Below are positions 34,684 to 42,890 of a DNA stretch of 64,000 nt, one piece after another. Position 1 is the first letter of the stretch; every line of letters starts with the position of its first letter. This stretch comes from Brevibacterium sp. W7.2 (GTDB lineage Bacteria > Actinomycetota > Actinomycetes > Actinomycetales > Brevibacteriaceae). Where the stretch lies: contig NZ_CP073089.1 of the NCBI RefSeq assembly GCF_018137945.1, forward strand, positions 1,178,001 through 1,242,000, read 5' to 3'. The position numbers and the translations under genes are program-made. The notes beneath the pieces were generated by a model. It worked only from the letters and a program-made list of their open reading frames with translations, was not told the origin of the DNA and searched no databases.

Positions 34684-35505
34684 ATGCCACTCATCGGATA
34701 TCTCGACAACGGGGTCCGCCACATCGGCGAGGTCCGCGGGGACGACGTCTACCCCATCGGCACCGTCGAGGCGTTCTACGCGGGGGAGGTCGATGCCCCC
34801 GCCGAGGATGCCGCACCGATCGCGCGTGCCGAACTCACCGAAGCCCCGTTCGTGCCGGAGACCTCACGGGTCTTCTGCGTGGGCATCAACTATCATAGCC
34901 ATGCCGAGGAATCGAAGCGCGGCGCCGGCCAGGATCTGCCGAAGTTCCCGATGATCTTCGGCCGGTGGGAGTCGACGCTCGTCACCGACGGCACGACGGT
35001 GCCGGTCCCGGCGAACGAGGGGCTCGACTGGGAGGTCGAACTCGCCTTCGTCATGAAGGACACGGTGTGGATGGCCGACAAGGAGACCGCCCGCAGCCAC
35101 GTGCTCGGCTACACCGCGTTCAACGACATCAGTGCGCGACAGAAGCAGCTCGCGACGACGCAGTTCACACTCGGCAAGAATGCCGACCGCTCGGGTCCGA
35201 TCGGTCCCGAGCTCTACCGGCCCGACGAGATCGGCGACGTCGACAATCTCACCGTGACGACGACCGTCAACGGCGAGGTGATGCAGAACGGCAATACACG
35301 CGACCTCATCTTCAAGATCGAGGATCTCATCGCCTACATCACCGATACCGTGACGATGCTGCCCGGCGATGTCGTGGCGACCGGCACGCCCGGGGGAGTG
35401 GGGCTCGGCCTCACCCCGCCGAGGTACCTCGGACCCGGTGACGTCGTCGAAGTCGAGGTCGAATCGATCGGGAAGCTGCGCAACGAGATCGTCGAGCACT
35501 CCTGA
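34684..35505 (+). CDS. fumarylacetoacetate hydrolase-family enzyme
   Basis: 273 aa. RVFCVGINYHSHAEESKR, a metal-site region GLDWEVELAFVMKD, GYTAFNDISARQKQ, TRDLIFKIEDLIAYIT, LPGDVVATGTPGGVGLG and GDVVEVEVESIG are the FAH C-domain motifs in order. It is probably a hydratase or decarboxylase of a meta-cleavage pathway acting on the product of the upstream dioxygenase. AAGGAGA lies 7 nt before the ATG. Confidence 0.92.
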   Translation: MPLIGYLDNGVRHIGEVRGDDVYPIGTVEAFYAGEVDAPAEDAAPIARAELTEAPFVPETSRVFCVGINYHSHAEESKRGAGQDLPKFPMIFGRWESTLVTDGTTVPVPANEGLDWEVELAFVMKDTVWMADKETARSHVLGYTAFNDISARQKQLATTQFTLGKNADRSGPIGPELYRPDEIGDVDNLTVTTTVNGEVMQNGNTRDLIFKIEDLIAYITDTVTMLPGDVVATGTPGGVGLGLTPPRYLGPGDVVEVEVESIGKLRNEIVEHS

Positions 35506-35619
35506 GGTCGGGGGCGGGGCCGCGGCGTCGCTGTCGGCGGCGACCGCGTCCCCGCTTCCGTACAATGCAAGGGCGGCACGTGCCATGGCGGTGCGTGCGG
35601 AGACGATGATGGAGGGCGC

Positions 35620-36312
35620 ATGGCGCGGGAGATGAATGTGCAGGTGAGTGCGGGCAGCGGACGGTCACGGGCCGTCGAGGTGGCTGACCTCCTTGCGCAG
35701 CGGTCCCAGAAGGCCGACCCCAATACGCATCTGGGGACGAAGCAGAGCCTGTGCAAGGAGATCGGGGTGGCACCGGGCACCCTCAACGAGTCGCTGCGCA
35801 TGCTCGAGGCGCAGGGTCTCATCACGATGCGCACCGGCCCGGGCGGCGGAGTGTTCTCCGCTGAGCCCGATCCGTTCGTCCACATCGGCCAGGCGATGAT
35901 CCGCGTCCGCGACGATGCGCGGTCGGTGGCCCAGTCCGCCGTGGTGAGGAATGCGCTCGAGCCGGAGGTCGTGCTCGATGCCGCACTCAACCGGACCGAG
36001 GAGGACCTTGCGCGCCTCCGCGAGCGCATGCGGGTCATCGAGGCGAAGGTCGATGAGGACCTCGGTCTCGCGCACGCGATCTGGGATTTCCACCGGGCGG
36101 TCTATGCCGCCGCGGACAACGAGGTCCTCGCCTCGATCTGCCGTGGCCTGCTCGACCACATCGCCGGCCACGCCGAGGCGATCCTGCCGAAGACTCCGGC
36201 ACAGAAGCGGACCCGTGTCGAGGGTCATCGTGCGCTGCTGACGGCGATCGAATCCGGTGACCCCGACGCGGTCGCCGAGGCGATGGAGCTCCACGAGGAG
36301 GCGCACCGCTGA
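35620..36312 (+). CDS. GntR-family (FadR/FCD) transcriptional regulator
   Basis: 230 aa. DLLAQRSQKADPNTHLGTKQSLCKEIGVAPGTLNESLRMLEAQGLITMRTGPGGGVFSA is the winged helix; the FCD domain carries FHRAVYAAADNEVL and HRALLTAIESGDPDAVAEAMELHEEAHR with metal-type histidines. Likely controls the preceding dioxygenase operon. It ends 16 bp before the left repeat of the tRNA-Lys island. Confidence 0.9.
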   Translation: MAREMNVQVSAGSGRSRAVEVADLLAQRSQKADPNTHLGTKQSLCKEIGVAPGTLNESLRMLEAQGLITMRTGPGGGVFSAEPDPFVHIGQAMIRVRDDARSVAQSAVVRNALEPEVVLDAALNRTEEDLARLRERMRVIEAKVDEDLGLAHAIWDFHRAVYAAADNEVLASICRGLLDHIAGHAEAILPKTPAQKRTRVEGHRALLTAIESGDPDAVAEAMELHEEAHR

Positions 36313-36327
36313 CGGCCCGCCGGTCGC

Positions 36328-36416
36328 CAATGCGAAGAACCGCCGTTCGGATGATCCGAACGGCGGTTCCTGTGTGCTGTGCGCCCCCCCCGGGACTTGA
36401 ACCCGGAACCCACTGA
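36328..36416. repeat. attL-like direct repeat (tRNA-Lys 3' end)
   Basis: 89 bp that match 39507-39593 except for two extra C in the C-run. The repeat includes the tRNA-Lys terminator hairpin and the last 37 nt of tRNA-Lys (T-arm and acceptor 3' strand, 36380-36416). Identity ends inside the anticodon stem. The pair defines the ends of a 3.2-kb island, the standard footprint of integration into a tRNA 3' end. Confidence 0.85.
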
Positions 36417-36476
36417 ATTGGGCTCATCGATCTCGTGGGTTTCTCTGGGTACTCATTGTTCTAACTGGGTGAAGGT

Positions 36477-36492
36477 GGGGGGGGGGGGGGGG
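36477..36492. repeat. 16-bp poly-G tract
   Basis: Sixteen consecutive G, 49 bp upstream of the first island gene and just before the inverted repeat at 36507-36524. Long homopolymeric G tracts are prone to slippage; here it is in the promoter region and not in the coding frame. Confidence 0.85.
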
Positions 36493-36506
36493 CTGAGCCT
36501 GTCATA

Positions 36507-36524
36507 AACTACACAGACGTAGTT
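36507..36524. promoter_or_regulatory. operator-like inverted repeat before the island genes
   Basis: AACTAC-N6-GTAGTT, perfect, ending 17 bp before the start of the first island gene. It could be a repressor site or an RNA hairpin near the 5' end of the transcript. Confidence 0.5.
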
Positions 36525-36541
36525 GATCGAAGGGAGAAAGC

Positions 36542-37000
36542 ATGAGTGTCGGAGCATTCGTGACGATCATTGTGGCCGTTATCGCAGCTTTGGCGAGCAT
36601 CACGGGAGCGATTGTCGCTTACCGTGCGGCAGGTCGGGCTGCGAATTCGTCTCAGCTGATCGCTCGTGAGAGTCACGGGGTGGCCGCTATCGATCGGCAG
36701 TCTGACGAGCTGAGGGAGGCATTCGACAAGTTCATTGAATCGTTCGCAAATGCGCGTGACATTGATAAGCAGATGCAGGTGAGTGCTCGACTTGACCAGC
36801 TCGCCTCTTGCACCGGAGCTACAACTGAACTGCAAGCAGCGTGTACCGCTCTGATCAGTGCAGTCACCTTTCAGCCACGGACTGAACCGCAGCTGTTCCC
36901 CGGCATGTTGTTTCGTGGCCCGATGAGCAGAGTCACTCGCGAATATCGCAATTCGCAAAATGCGCTATCCGCCAAGCGAGCCGCGAAACTGTCACGCTAG
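36542..37000 (+). CDS. hypothetical membrane-anchored island protein A
   Basis: 152 aa. One N-terminal membrane segment (about 4-30: VTIIVAVIAALASITGAIVAY), then a soluble, partly helical region (about 35-110) that could form a coiled coil (IDRQSDELREAFDKFIESF), with two cysteines nearby. AAGGGAG lies 7 nt before the ATG. Codon use is less GC-biased than the flanking chromosome, as expected of acquired DNA. No family recognised. Confidence 0.65.
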   Translation: MSVGAFVTIIVAVIAALASITGAIVAYRAAGRAANSSQLIARESHGVAAIDRQSDELREAFDKFIESFANARDIDKQMQVSARLDQLASCTGATTELQAACTALISAVTFQPRTEPQLFPGMLFRGPMSRVTREYRNSQNALSAKRAAKLSR

Positions 37001-37056
37001 ACGCTCACTCCGATATAGGCCGCGATCTTCTGCTGACTGGTGACTACCATTGCGGT

Positions 37057-37743
37057 ATGAAACTCTCCTGGCTTGTTTGGGCACTTGTCGTCGTATTCGG
37101 CAGTGTCGTGACATGGATGCTGATCGTTCACAACTCAAGCAATGGGCTCAGTGTTCGGATCGGCTCATGGGCGCAGTTGCTCGCAGCTGCGGGAACGCTG
37201 GGTGCTGCGGCTCTCGCATTGAGCACTGCTAAAGAGAACCGGGCGCAATCGCAGAAAGCGAATGAGGCTTTGGCTGCCGCGACCCGACCGCAGCTATCGC
37301 TTCATATGCTTCCGATGATGAAACAACGTGCTTACTTGCAGCCGAATGAAACTGTGTACCTTTCCATCTCGAACTTGTCCGCGTTCGTCGCTCCGCGGAT
37401 TCGAGTCAATTGGAACACTCAAGATGGCATGCCTCATGAAGCTTGGATCGACCGTCTACTGGGTGATCCAAACCCGGAGAAGGGCCTGATAGGTGAGCAT
37501 GTGAGTTACAGCGGAGATGCGAGTACGTCAGCAACCGTCCAGCTGGGAGTGGCGTCAAACTTGGATGAACAAGACAACCGAGTTCGACTCTATTACGCCA
37601 GTCAATTTGGCAATGGAGGGTGGATGGAGGTTCACAGATGGGAGGCGTGGAACACTAGCTCCGACCCCGAACATCCCGCCTGGCAGCATAGGCACACTAT
37701 TGAGGCTCCCAAATGGATGACCCTGAGCGAGATGGGCTTCTGA
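37057..37743 (+). CDS. hypothetical membrane protein, island protein B
   Basis: 228 aa. Two N-terminal membrane segments (about 4-25 and 36-57: WLVWALVVVFGSVVTWMLIV; WAQLLAAAGTLGAAALALST) are followed by a helix (ENRAQSQKANEALAAATR) and a C-terminal domain rich in beta strands, with motifs LYYASQFGNGGWMEVHRW and PEHPAWQHRH. The layout (TM pair plus soluble domain) occurs in small accessory membrane proteins of phage islands, but no family is recognised. Same strand, 56 bp after protein A, so probably one operon. Confidence 0.65.
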   Translation: MKLSWLVWALVVVFGSVVTWMLIVHNSSNGLSVRIGSWAQLLAAAGTLGAAALALSTAKENRAQSQKANEALAAATRPQLSLHMLPMMKQRAYLQPNETVYLSISNLSAFVAPRIRVNWNTQDGMPHEAWIDRLLGDPNPEKGLIGEHVSYSGDASTSATVQLGVASNLDEQDNRVRLYYASQFGNGGWMEVHRWEAWNTSSDPEHPAWQHRHTIEAPKWMTLSEMGF

Positions 37744-37805
37744 CTACTCATGGGAACGGCACATCCTATACGCAAGTGAGTATCGGACTGCTGGAAGTTT
37801 GTTTG

Positions 37806-38137
37806 ACCCAGACGAATGCGTCAGAAGGTGGGAACAACGTCGGCATCCTGCATCTCACTAGTAACAACTGCGGACCGTTCGAGGGTCGCGGTCGATGAGC
37901 CATGGATTGGTACTCATAGGGACAGAACCCAGGCCTACAGTGACATATGGAGCTTGGCGAAGGCCCAACCGAACACGATAGCGACTACGCCTCTGAAGGA
38001 GCCGGTCGAGGAGCTAGAGGTCCCCGCCGTCTATGACACGGGGTTCTCGTGGGAAGACGGGATCGGCATCCAGTCAGGATGGGGCGGACGACGTAGGTGA
38101 CGCACCCGGCACAGACACACTTTTTGGCCTACAAGCC
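37806..38137 (+). pseudogene. decayed 3' part of a second IS1249-like element
   Basis: Aligns with the end of the intact transposase gene (about 39128-39457), including the C-terminal coding stretch TPLKEPV ... YDTGFSWEDGIGIQSGWGG and the right terminal repeat (38110-38137, with several mismatches). Frameshifts break the frame upstream of about 37900. It is directly upstream of, and in the same orientation as, the intact element. Confidence 0.85.
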
Positions 38138-38163
38138 ACAGATCCCGGAAAGGAGCAGTGTCG

Positions 38164-39457
38164 GGGTTATAGGCCAAAAAGTGTGTCCGTGATCGTCCCG
38201 GATCCCAGCCACACCAAGGACAATCACCTGATTGCTTAGCTCTGATCGCTTAGCATTCGTAGGGTGCTTGCAATCGACCGAAATGTCAGATCTGTCAGAC
38301 AACGCTGAAGAAGAACGGCACGACCAAGGCCGGAACCACCCGGTACAGGTGTCCCGCCTGCGGAGCCTCCAGCAGCGCCAAACGCCGAGGATCGACACAA
38401 CGATTCGAACTGCGCGCCTTCCTCGACTGGCTCCTGGGACCAGCACCACAACCAGCCCACACACCACTGGGCAGCCCCCGAACGTTCCGGCGCCGCACAT
38501 CCTGGTGCTGGACGATCCACCCAACAGTGTCCCCGACCTCTGAAATCCATGATCAGATCATGCTCGATGGCACCTACACCAACGGGTGGTGCGTCCTCAT
38601 CGCCTACACCGGCACTCACGTCATCGACTGGCAATGGTGCGACCACGAAAAGACCGCGTCCTGGACGGCACTCATCTCAACCATCCCTGCACCCCGCTAC
38701 GCCATCGTCGATGGCAACGGGCCGTTGACAACGACGATCGAGAGACTCTGGCCACAGACACGAATCCAACGCTGTTACTTCCATATCCAGCACGCCTGTA
38801 ACACGCATTTGACGAGGACGCCGACCCTGCCGGCGAACAAGGAACTTCAAGCGATCTACCGGGCCCTGTCGAAAGTCCAGACGTGGGATCAGGCTGCAGC
38901 GTGGCTGGCCGAGTTCGCGACATGGGAAGCGAAATGGGACCGTATGCTCAAACAGCGAACCTATGCCCGCTCCAGCACGAGCAGACCCGCCCACGTCAGG
39001 CCCGGGCAGACATGGTGGTACACGCATCTGCGCACGCGCCGGGCCCACGGGTTCCTGGCCAAACTCATCGCGAAGAACCATCTGTTCACCTGGCTCGAGG
39101 CCGCCGACGAAGGGGTCGTGATCGCGAAGACGACGAACGCGTTAGAAGGCGGTATCAACGCTGGCATCAAGCATCTCAAACGTCACCACCGCGGACTGTC
39201 TGAAGACCACGGACGACGAGCCGTGGATTGGTACTTATGGGACCGAACACAGGCCCACAGTGACCCGTGGACTCTGGCGAAGTCGCAACTGAAAACGCTA
39301 GCGACAACGCCTCTGAAGGAGCCGGTCGCCGAGCCTGTAGGTCCCGCCGTCTATGACACGGGGTTCTCGTGGGAAGACGGGATCGGTATCCAGTCAGGAT
39401 GGGGCGGACGACGTCGGTGACACACCCGGCACGGACACACTTTTTGGCCTATAACCC
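38164..39457 (+). mobile_element. IS1249-like insertion sequence (IS256 family)
   Basis: 1294 bp bounded by 28-bp identical inverted repeats (38164-38191 and 39430-39457, outer end GGGTTATAGGCC, inner end GTGTGTCCGTG). It is flanked by the 8-bp direct repeat CAGTGTCG (38156-38163 and 39458-39465). The 8-bp duplication and the single transposase agree with IS256-family transposition. Because ends and duplication are intact, the insertion looks recent. Confidence 0.93.
38263..39420 (+). CDS. IS256-family (IS1249-like) transposase, 5' end uncertain
   Basis: About 385 codons of open frame after a TAG at 38260. N-terminal zinc ribbon (KCQICQ ... RYRCPACGASS), then the catalytic DDE core: first D in MLDGTYTNGW, second D in AIVDGNGPL, and TTNALEGGI with the E. 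C-terminal TPLKEPV and GFSWEDGIGIQSGWGG. The open frame has no ATG/GTG/TTG before 38527 (which would omit the zinc ribbon); a GTG at 38264 is in another frame and stops after 14 codons. A one-base change near 38265 may have disabled the start, or an unusual start is used. Confidence 0.85.
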   Translation, partial: GACNRPKCQICQTTLKKNGTTKAGTTRYRCPACGASSSAKRRGSTQRFELRAFLDWLLGPAPQPAHTPLGSPRTFRRRTSWCWTIHPTVSPTSEIHDQIMLDGTYTNGWCVLIAYTGTHVIDWQWCDHEKTASWTALISTIPAPRYAIVDGNGPLTTTIERLWPQTRIQRCYFHIQHACNTHLTRTPTLPANKELQAIYRALSKVQTWDQAAAWLAEFATWEAKWDRMLKQRTYARSSTSRPAHVRPGQTWWYTHLRTRRAHGFLAKLIAKNHLFTWLEAADEGVVIAKTTNALEGGINAGIKHLKRHHRGLSEDHGRRAVDWYLWDRTQAHSDPWTLAKSQLKTLATTPLKEPVAEPVGPAVYDTGFSWEDGIGIQSGWGGRRR

Positions 39458-39506
39458 CAGTGTCGACACGCCCTGGCTATACACACAATTTGATCATTAA
39501 CCCTCA

Positions 39507-39631
<125 letters not shown>

Positions 39632-39733
39632 GTGCCGCGCACGTTGCGCAACGAGAATTAATACTACTCAGGAGCCCGCCTCGCGTGCAAACCGAATCCG
39701 GGGATTTTCCGGTTTTGTGACTGAGGTCGCAGG

Positions 39734-40027
39734 TCAGAGGTACATTCCCGCGCTCGACTGCTCGGCCGGCTCGGAGATCGCATGGACGTCGCGCTCCCGC
39801 AGCAGCACGTACGCCTGACCTTCGAGCTCCACCTCGGCGCGGTCTTCGGGATCGTAGAGCACGGTGTCGCCGAGGTTGGCCTGCCGCACGTGCGGCCCGG
39901 CGGCGACGACTTCGCCCCAGACCAGCCGCCTGCCCATCGTGGCCGTGGCGGGGATGACGATGCCGGCCGCCGACTTGCGCTCACCGGCCTCCTCACCCGG
40001 ATCGACGAGGATCCGGTCGTGGAGCAT
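39734..40027 (-). CDS. GroES-family co-chaperonin paralogue
   Basis: 97 aa from ATG 40027. MLHDRILVDPGEEAGERKSAAGIVIPATA, VVAAGPHV, GDTVLYDPEDRAEVELEGQAYVLLRERDVHAI follows the GroES fold. An actinomycete subtype with a GMYL-like tail, not linked to groEL. A GTG at 40054 would add 9 residues and overlap the upstream stop; ATG is preferred because the family starts there. Its partner is unknown. Confidence 0.85.
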   Translation of the reverse strand: MLHDRILVDPGEEAGERKSAAGIVIPATATMGRRLVWGEVVAAGPHVRQANLGDTVLYDPEDRAEVELEGQAYVLLRERDVHAISEPAEQSSAGMYL

Positions 40028-40046
40028 TCGGATCGGCAGAGCAGTG

Positions 40047-40334
40047 TCAGGCACGCTCGTCCCGACCGGAGAACCCGACGATGAGGGCGGCGACGCCGAG
40101 CACGGCACCGGCGCCGAGGGCGATGGCCTCGGTCTTGGGGGAGCCGTCCTCATTGATGACGGTCGACTTCGCCTTGTCGACGGCGCGGTTGAGCAGGGCT
40201 TTCGGGTGCAGGCGTCCCACCAGTTCGTCGATGTTGCCGGTCAGCCGCTCCTCGCGCAGCCGGATCGATTCGGCCAGCTGTGCTTGGGTGGCGTTGTCGA
40301 CGGTCACATCTGAGGTGTAGACGTTGTCAGTCAT
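40047..40334 (-). CDS. DUF3618 protein
   Basis: 95 aa. ATQAQLAESIRLREERLTGNIDELVGRLHPKALLNRAVDKAKS followed by one hydrophobic segment (AIALGAGAVLGVAALIVGF) and SGRDERA is the DUF3618 pattern: a helical head and a C-terminal membrane anchor. Directly upstream of the GroES-like gene, possibly one operon. Confidence 0.85.
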   Translation of the reverse strand: MTDNVYTSDVTVDNATQAQLAESIRLREERLTGNIDELVGRLHPKALLNRAVDKAKSTVINEDGSPKTEAIALGAGAVLGVAALIVGFSGRDERA

Positions 40335-40429
40335 CGGGTCGAATCCTCCGAGTCGCGAATGCATTGTTCACCTGTGACTGGGCGTCACAGGACCTTGCCG
40401 TCCAGCTTAGCCGTTGACTTCTCCCGGTG

Positions 40430-41167
40430 TCAGATACACGGCTCGGAGTGCCGGAATCTCACGACGTCGACTGTGGCATCGCGCGGTATGTCCGGATAGT
40501 GCCCGCGCAGACTGGTGCGATAGTCGTCGGCGGTCGTCGTCCCGGTCAGGCCGAGACCGGCTTCCGTCAGTTCGGTCAGCGGTGTCGGCTCGACGGAGTG
40601 GATCTCGATGGGCACCGGATCGCGGTCGGTGTTTTCGAAGTACGCAAGCGCGGGTCCGACGACGGGGGACTCTCCCCAGCGGACCGTGACGGTCTTGCTG
40701 CCGTTCTCGACCGCCTCGGCGTAGCGGGCATTGAACCTCAGCACCCGGAGGGGACCTGCATCAGGATGCCGGTAGGAGGTGGGAAGGAGCGCAGCGATGG
40801 GAACGACCGTCGCCGAGGCGGCTGATCGGTGCGACGAATCATCGCCGGGGAGGGCGACGAGGATGTCGGGGTGAAGGTCGAGAAGCGTCTGACGGCATCG
40901 ACCGCAGGGCGCGAGAAGCCCGCGATCCCGATCCCCGACCGCGGCGATGGTCACGAGCGGACCCGCGCCTGCGGTTGCCGCCGCACCGATCGCCACGATC
41001 TCAGCGCAGGGTCCGCCGGTGAAGTGGTAGACATTGACGCCGAGGTGGATGCGGCCACGCGTGTCCATGGCCGCTGCCGCAACGGTGTGGTTGGCATCCT
41101 CACCGAGCATCGTCACCAGGTCCTCGGCTGCGGCGATGACGCGCAGCTCAGCGGCCTGGGGCTCCAC
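40430..41167 (-). CDS. cytidine deaminase-ASCH fusion protein
   Basis: 245 aa. N-terminal cytidine deaminase domain (about 5-125): zinc/catalytic pair C54-A-E56 in GGPCAEIVAIG and C88-x-x-C91 in APCGRCRQ, with a substrate-binding N45. C-terminal ASCH domain (about 138-245): LRVLRFNARYAEAVENGSKTVTVRWGE, PALAYFENTD, and TDDYRTSLRGHYPDIPRDATVDVVRF-like end. Both parts read as complete. ASCH proteins such as YqfB hydrolyse N4-acetylcytidine to cytidine, so the chain could run two consecutive steps of modified-cytidine salvage (inference). 3 bp before the next gene on the same strand. Confidence 0.8.
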   Translation of the reverse strand: MEPQAAELRVIAAAEDLVTMLGEDANHTVAAAAMDTRGRIHLGVNVYHFTGGPCAEIVAIGAAATAGAGPLVTIAAVGDRDRGLLAPCGRCRQTLLDLHPDILVALPGDDSSHRSAASATVVPIAALLPTSYRHPDAGPLRVLRFNARYAEAVENGSKTVTVRWGESPVVGPALAYFENTDRDPVPIEIHSVEPTPLTELTEAGLGLTGTTTADDYRTSLRGHYPDIPRDATVDVVRFRHSEPCI

Positions 41168-41170
41168 CGC

Positions 41171-42781
41171 TCAGTCCTGCTGCTTGTTGCGGCGGCCGAC
41201 GAGGAAGAGGATGAAGCCGACAGCGGCCATGCCGAACGCGGCGAGGACGAGGACCGGCCACGAGCTCACGATCGTCGAGATGAGCGACTCGCCGAACGAG
41301 CTCGCCGGCTGATTGTTGCCGCGCGGTGCCGTCTGGTCGCCGCCGGTGATGAGGTCGGTGTCGTCCTCGGGAGTCGGGACATCGGGATTGCGGGGGACCG
41401 GGTCCGAATAGTCCGGGTGCGGTGCGCTTCCGCCGCCGGGCACCCAGCTGTCGCCCGCATCGCCGGGGATGACATCGCGATCGGTGCCCTGCCCGTTGCC
41501 CGTCGACGGGGCTTCGGTGTTCTCCTCGTCGCCGGCGCCAGTGCCTCCGTCGGCACCGGACGAGGCATTCGCGTCGGCTCCGTCGGCACCGGTGCTCGGT
41601 GACGGGCTCGGGCGCTCGTCACCGCCGTTCGCGGCGGAGTTCGCTGATCCCTCAGCCGATGCTCCCGCCTCGGCGCGTCCGTCCGCAGTCGCCGACGAAT
41701 CCCCGCGGGACCCGGATCCGTCCGAGCCCGAGGAGCCTTCCGATCCCGCGCCGCTGTCGTCGCCCGGTGAGTTCGCGTCGGACGACGTCGAGGAATCGCC
41801 GCCGTCGGAGCGGCCGCCGTCGGAACCGCCACTCGAGGTGCCGCCGCCCCCGGCGGTCGAGGAACCGTCGTTCGACCCCGTCGATCCGCCGTCGGAATCA
41901 GGGTAGGGCGTCCCGGTGACGGTGATCGTGTTCGTGCCGTTGACGTCTCTGACCTCGAAGTCCCATTCCGGATCACTGGTGAAGTTCGCGAACGTCACCG
42001 GGCGGTCCGTCGCCGGGTCGATGACCTCACCGGCCGCGTTGAGCGAGAACGTCGTCGGCACTGCGGCGGGGGCTCGGTTGTCGATGGGGTTGCCGCTGTC
42101 ATCGGTCTCACCGTTCGCCTCGGCGCCGGTGTCGGTGTCCGGGGAGTCGCCGGCGGCACCGGGATCCGACCCGGCATCTGAGTCCGACCCGGCATCGGAA
42201 TCGGAGGGCGCCTCGGTCGACTGCGCCGGCACACGAGCCCGCGACGGGGGACCGGAGAACTGGGCGCCGACCCAGCTCTCGGGCATGCCGGCGTCACCGT
42301 CGGGGAGCTTGAGCTGCTTCGTGTCAGTGTCCCAACCGGCGCGCAGCGGAACGGTCTTCGCCGCGCAGGGCTCGCCGTCCGGCGCGGTGGTCGGGTCCTC
42401 GCACCTGGGGTCATCGGTCCCGCCGCCGTCGGCAGCGCCGTCACTGTCCGCATCGGGGCCGGGGATGACGCCGTCGGATTGGCTTGTGCCATCGGCGCTC
42501 GCGGTCGAACCGTCCGCCGAGGTGGAGCCGTCGGCCGACCCGCCCGATGAGGCGGTGCCGTCGGTTCCCGAGCCGGAATCGGCTTCGGCGCCGGACTCCG
42601 CGCTCGCCCCATCCGCACCCGCATCGGAGTCAGCGGTCGCCGCTGACCCGGCATCCGCCTCGGCGACGGCCGGAGCTGCATGCACAGGGGTGGGGGCGAG
42701 CGTCAACGGCAGCGCCACGAGGGTAAGAGCAGTGCCGAAAGCGGCCACGGTGCGGCTGAGCTCTCGAGTGGTGATCGACAC
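41171..42781 (-). CDS. secreted Ser/Asp-rich membrane-anchored protein
   Basis: 536 aa. Signal peptide (about 1-36, ending PTPVHAAPA), long Ala/Asp/Ser/Gly-rich spacers (about 37-135 and 280-460), a folded middle (about 140-265: KTVPLRAGWDTDTKQLKLPDGDAGMPESWVGAQFSG with two earlier cysteines), then a C-terminal membrane segment (about 507-530: WPVLVLAAFGMAAVGFILFLVG) and RRNKQQD. No LPXTG, so it is anchored by the helix. The Ser/Asp spacers recall Sdr-type surface proteins. GTG start with AAGGA 6 nt upstream. Function unknown. Confidence 0.7.
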   Translation of the reverse strand: MSITTRELSRTVAAFGTALTLVALPLTLAPTPVHAAPAVAEADAGSAATADSDAGADGASAESGAEADSGSGTDGTASSGGSADGSTSADGSTASADGTSQSDGVIPGPDADSDGAADGGGTDDPRCEDPTTAPDGEPCAAKTVPLRAGWDTDTKQLKLPDGDAGMPESWVGAQFSGPPSRARVPAQSTEAPSDSDAGSDSDAGSDPGAAGDSPDTDTGAEANGETDDSGNPIDNRAPAAVPTTFSLNAAGEVIDPATDRPVTFANFTSDPEWDFEVRDVNGTNTITVTGTPYPDSDGGSTGSNDGSSTAGGGGTSSGGSDGGRSDGGDSSTSSDANSPGDDSGAGSEGSSGSDGSGSRGDSSATADGRAEAGASAEGSANSAANGGDERPSPSPSTGADGADANASSGADGGTGAGDEENTEAPSTGNGQGTDRDVIPGDAGDSWVPGGGSAPHPDYSDPVPRNPDVPTPEDDTDLITGGDQTAPRGNNQPASSFGESLISTIVSSWPVLVLAAFGMAAVGFILFLVGRRNKQQD

Positions 42782-42890
42782 TGTGGTCCTTCGGGTGGAG
42801 ATTCCGGTCAACGTCCCTTCAGGGTGGCATGACGCGAAGGCGCGCCGGCCACCATCATAGTGGCTGAGCGAACGCTGTAAAAGCGCGCGG

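Noticed and set aside
36380..36416. Second tRNA-Lys gene
   Set aside because: Only the 3' third (T-arm and acceptor strand) is present; the D-arm and anticodon arm are missing.
38232..38543. Separate 103-codon open frame at the start of the IS
   Set aside because: Different frame from the zinc-ribbon/transposase coding sense; the transposase frame explains the same bases.
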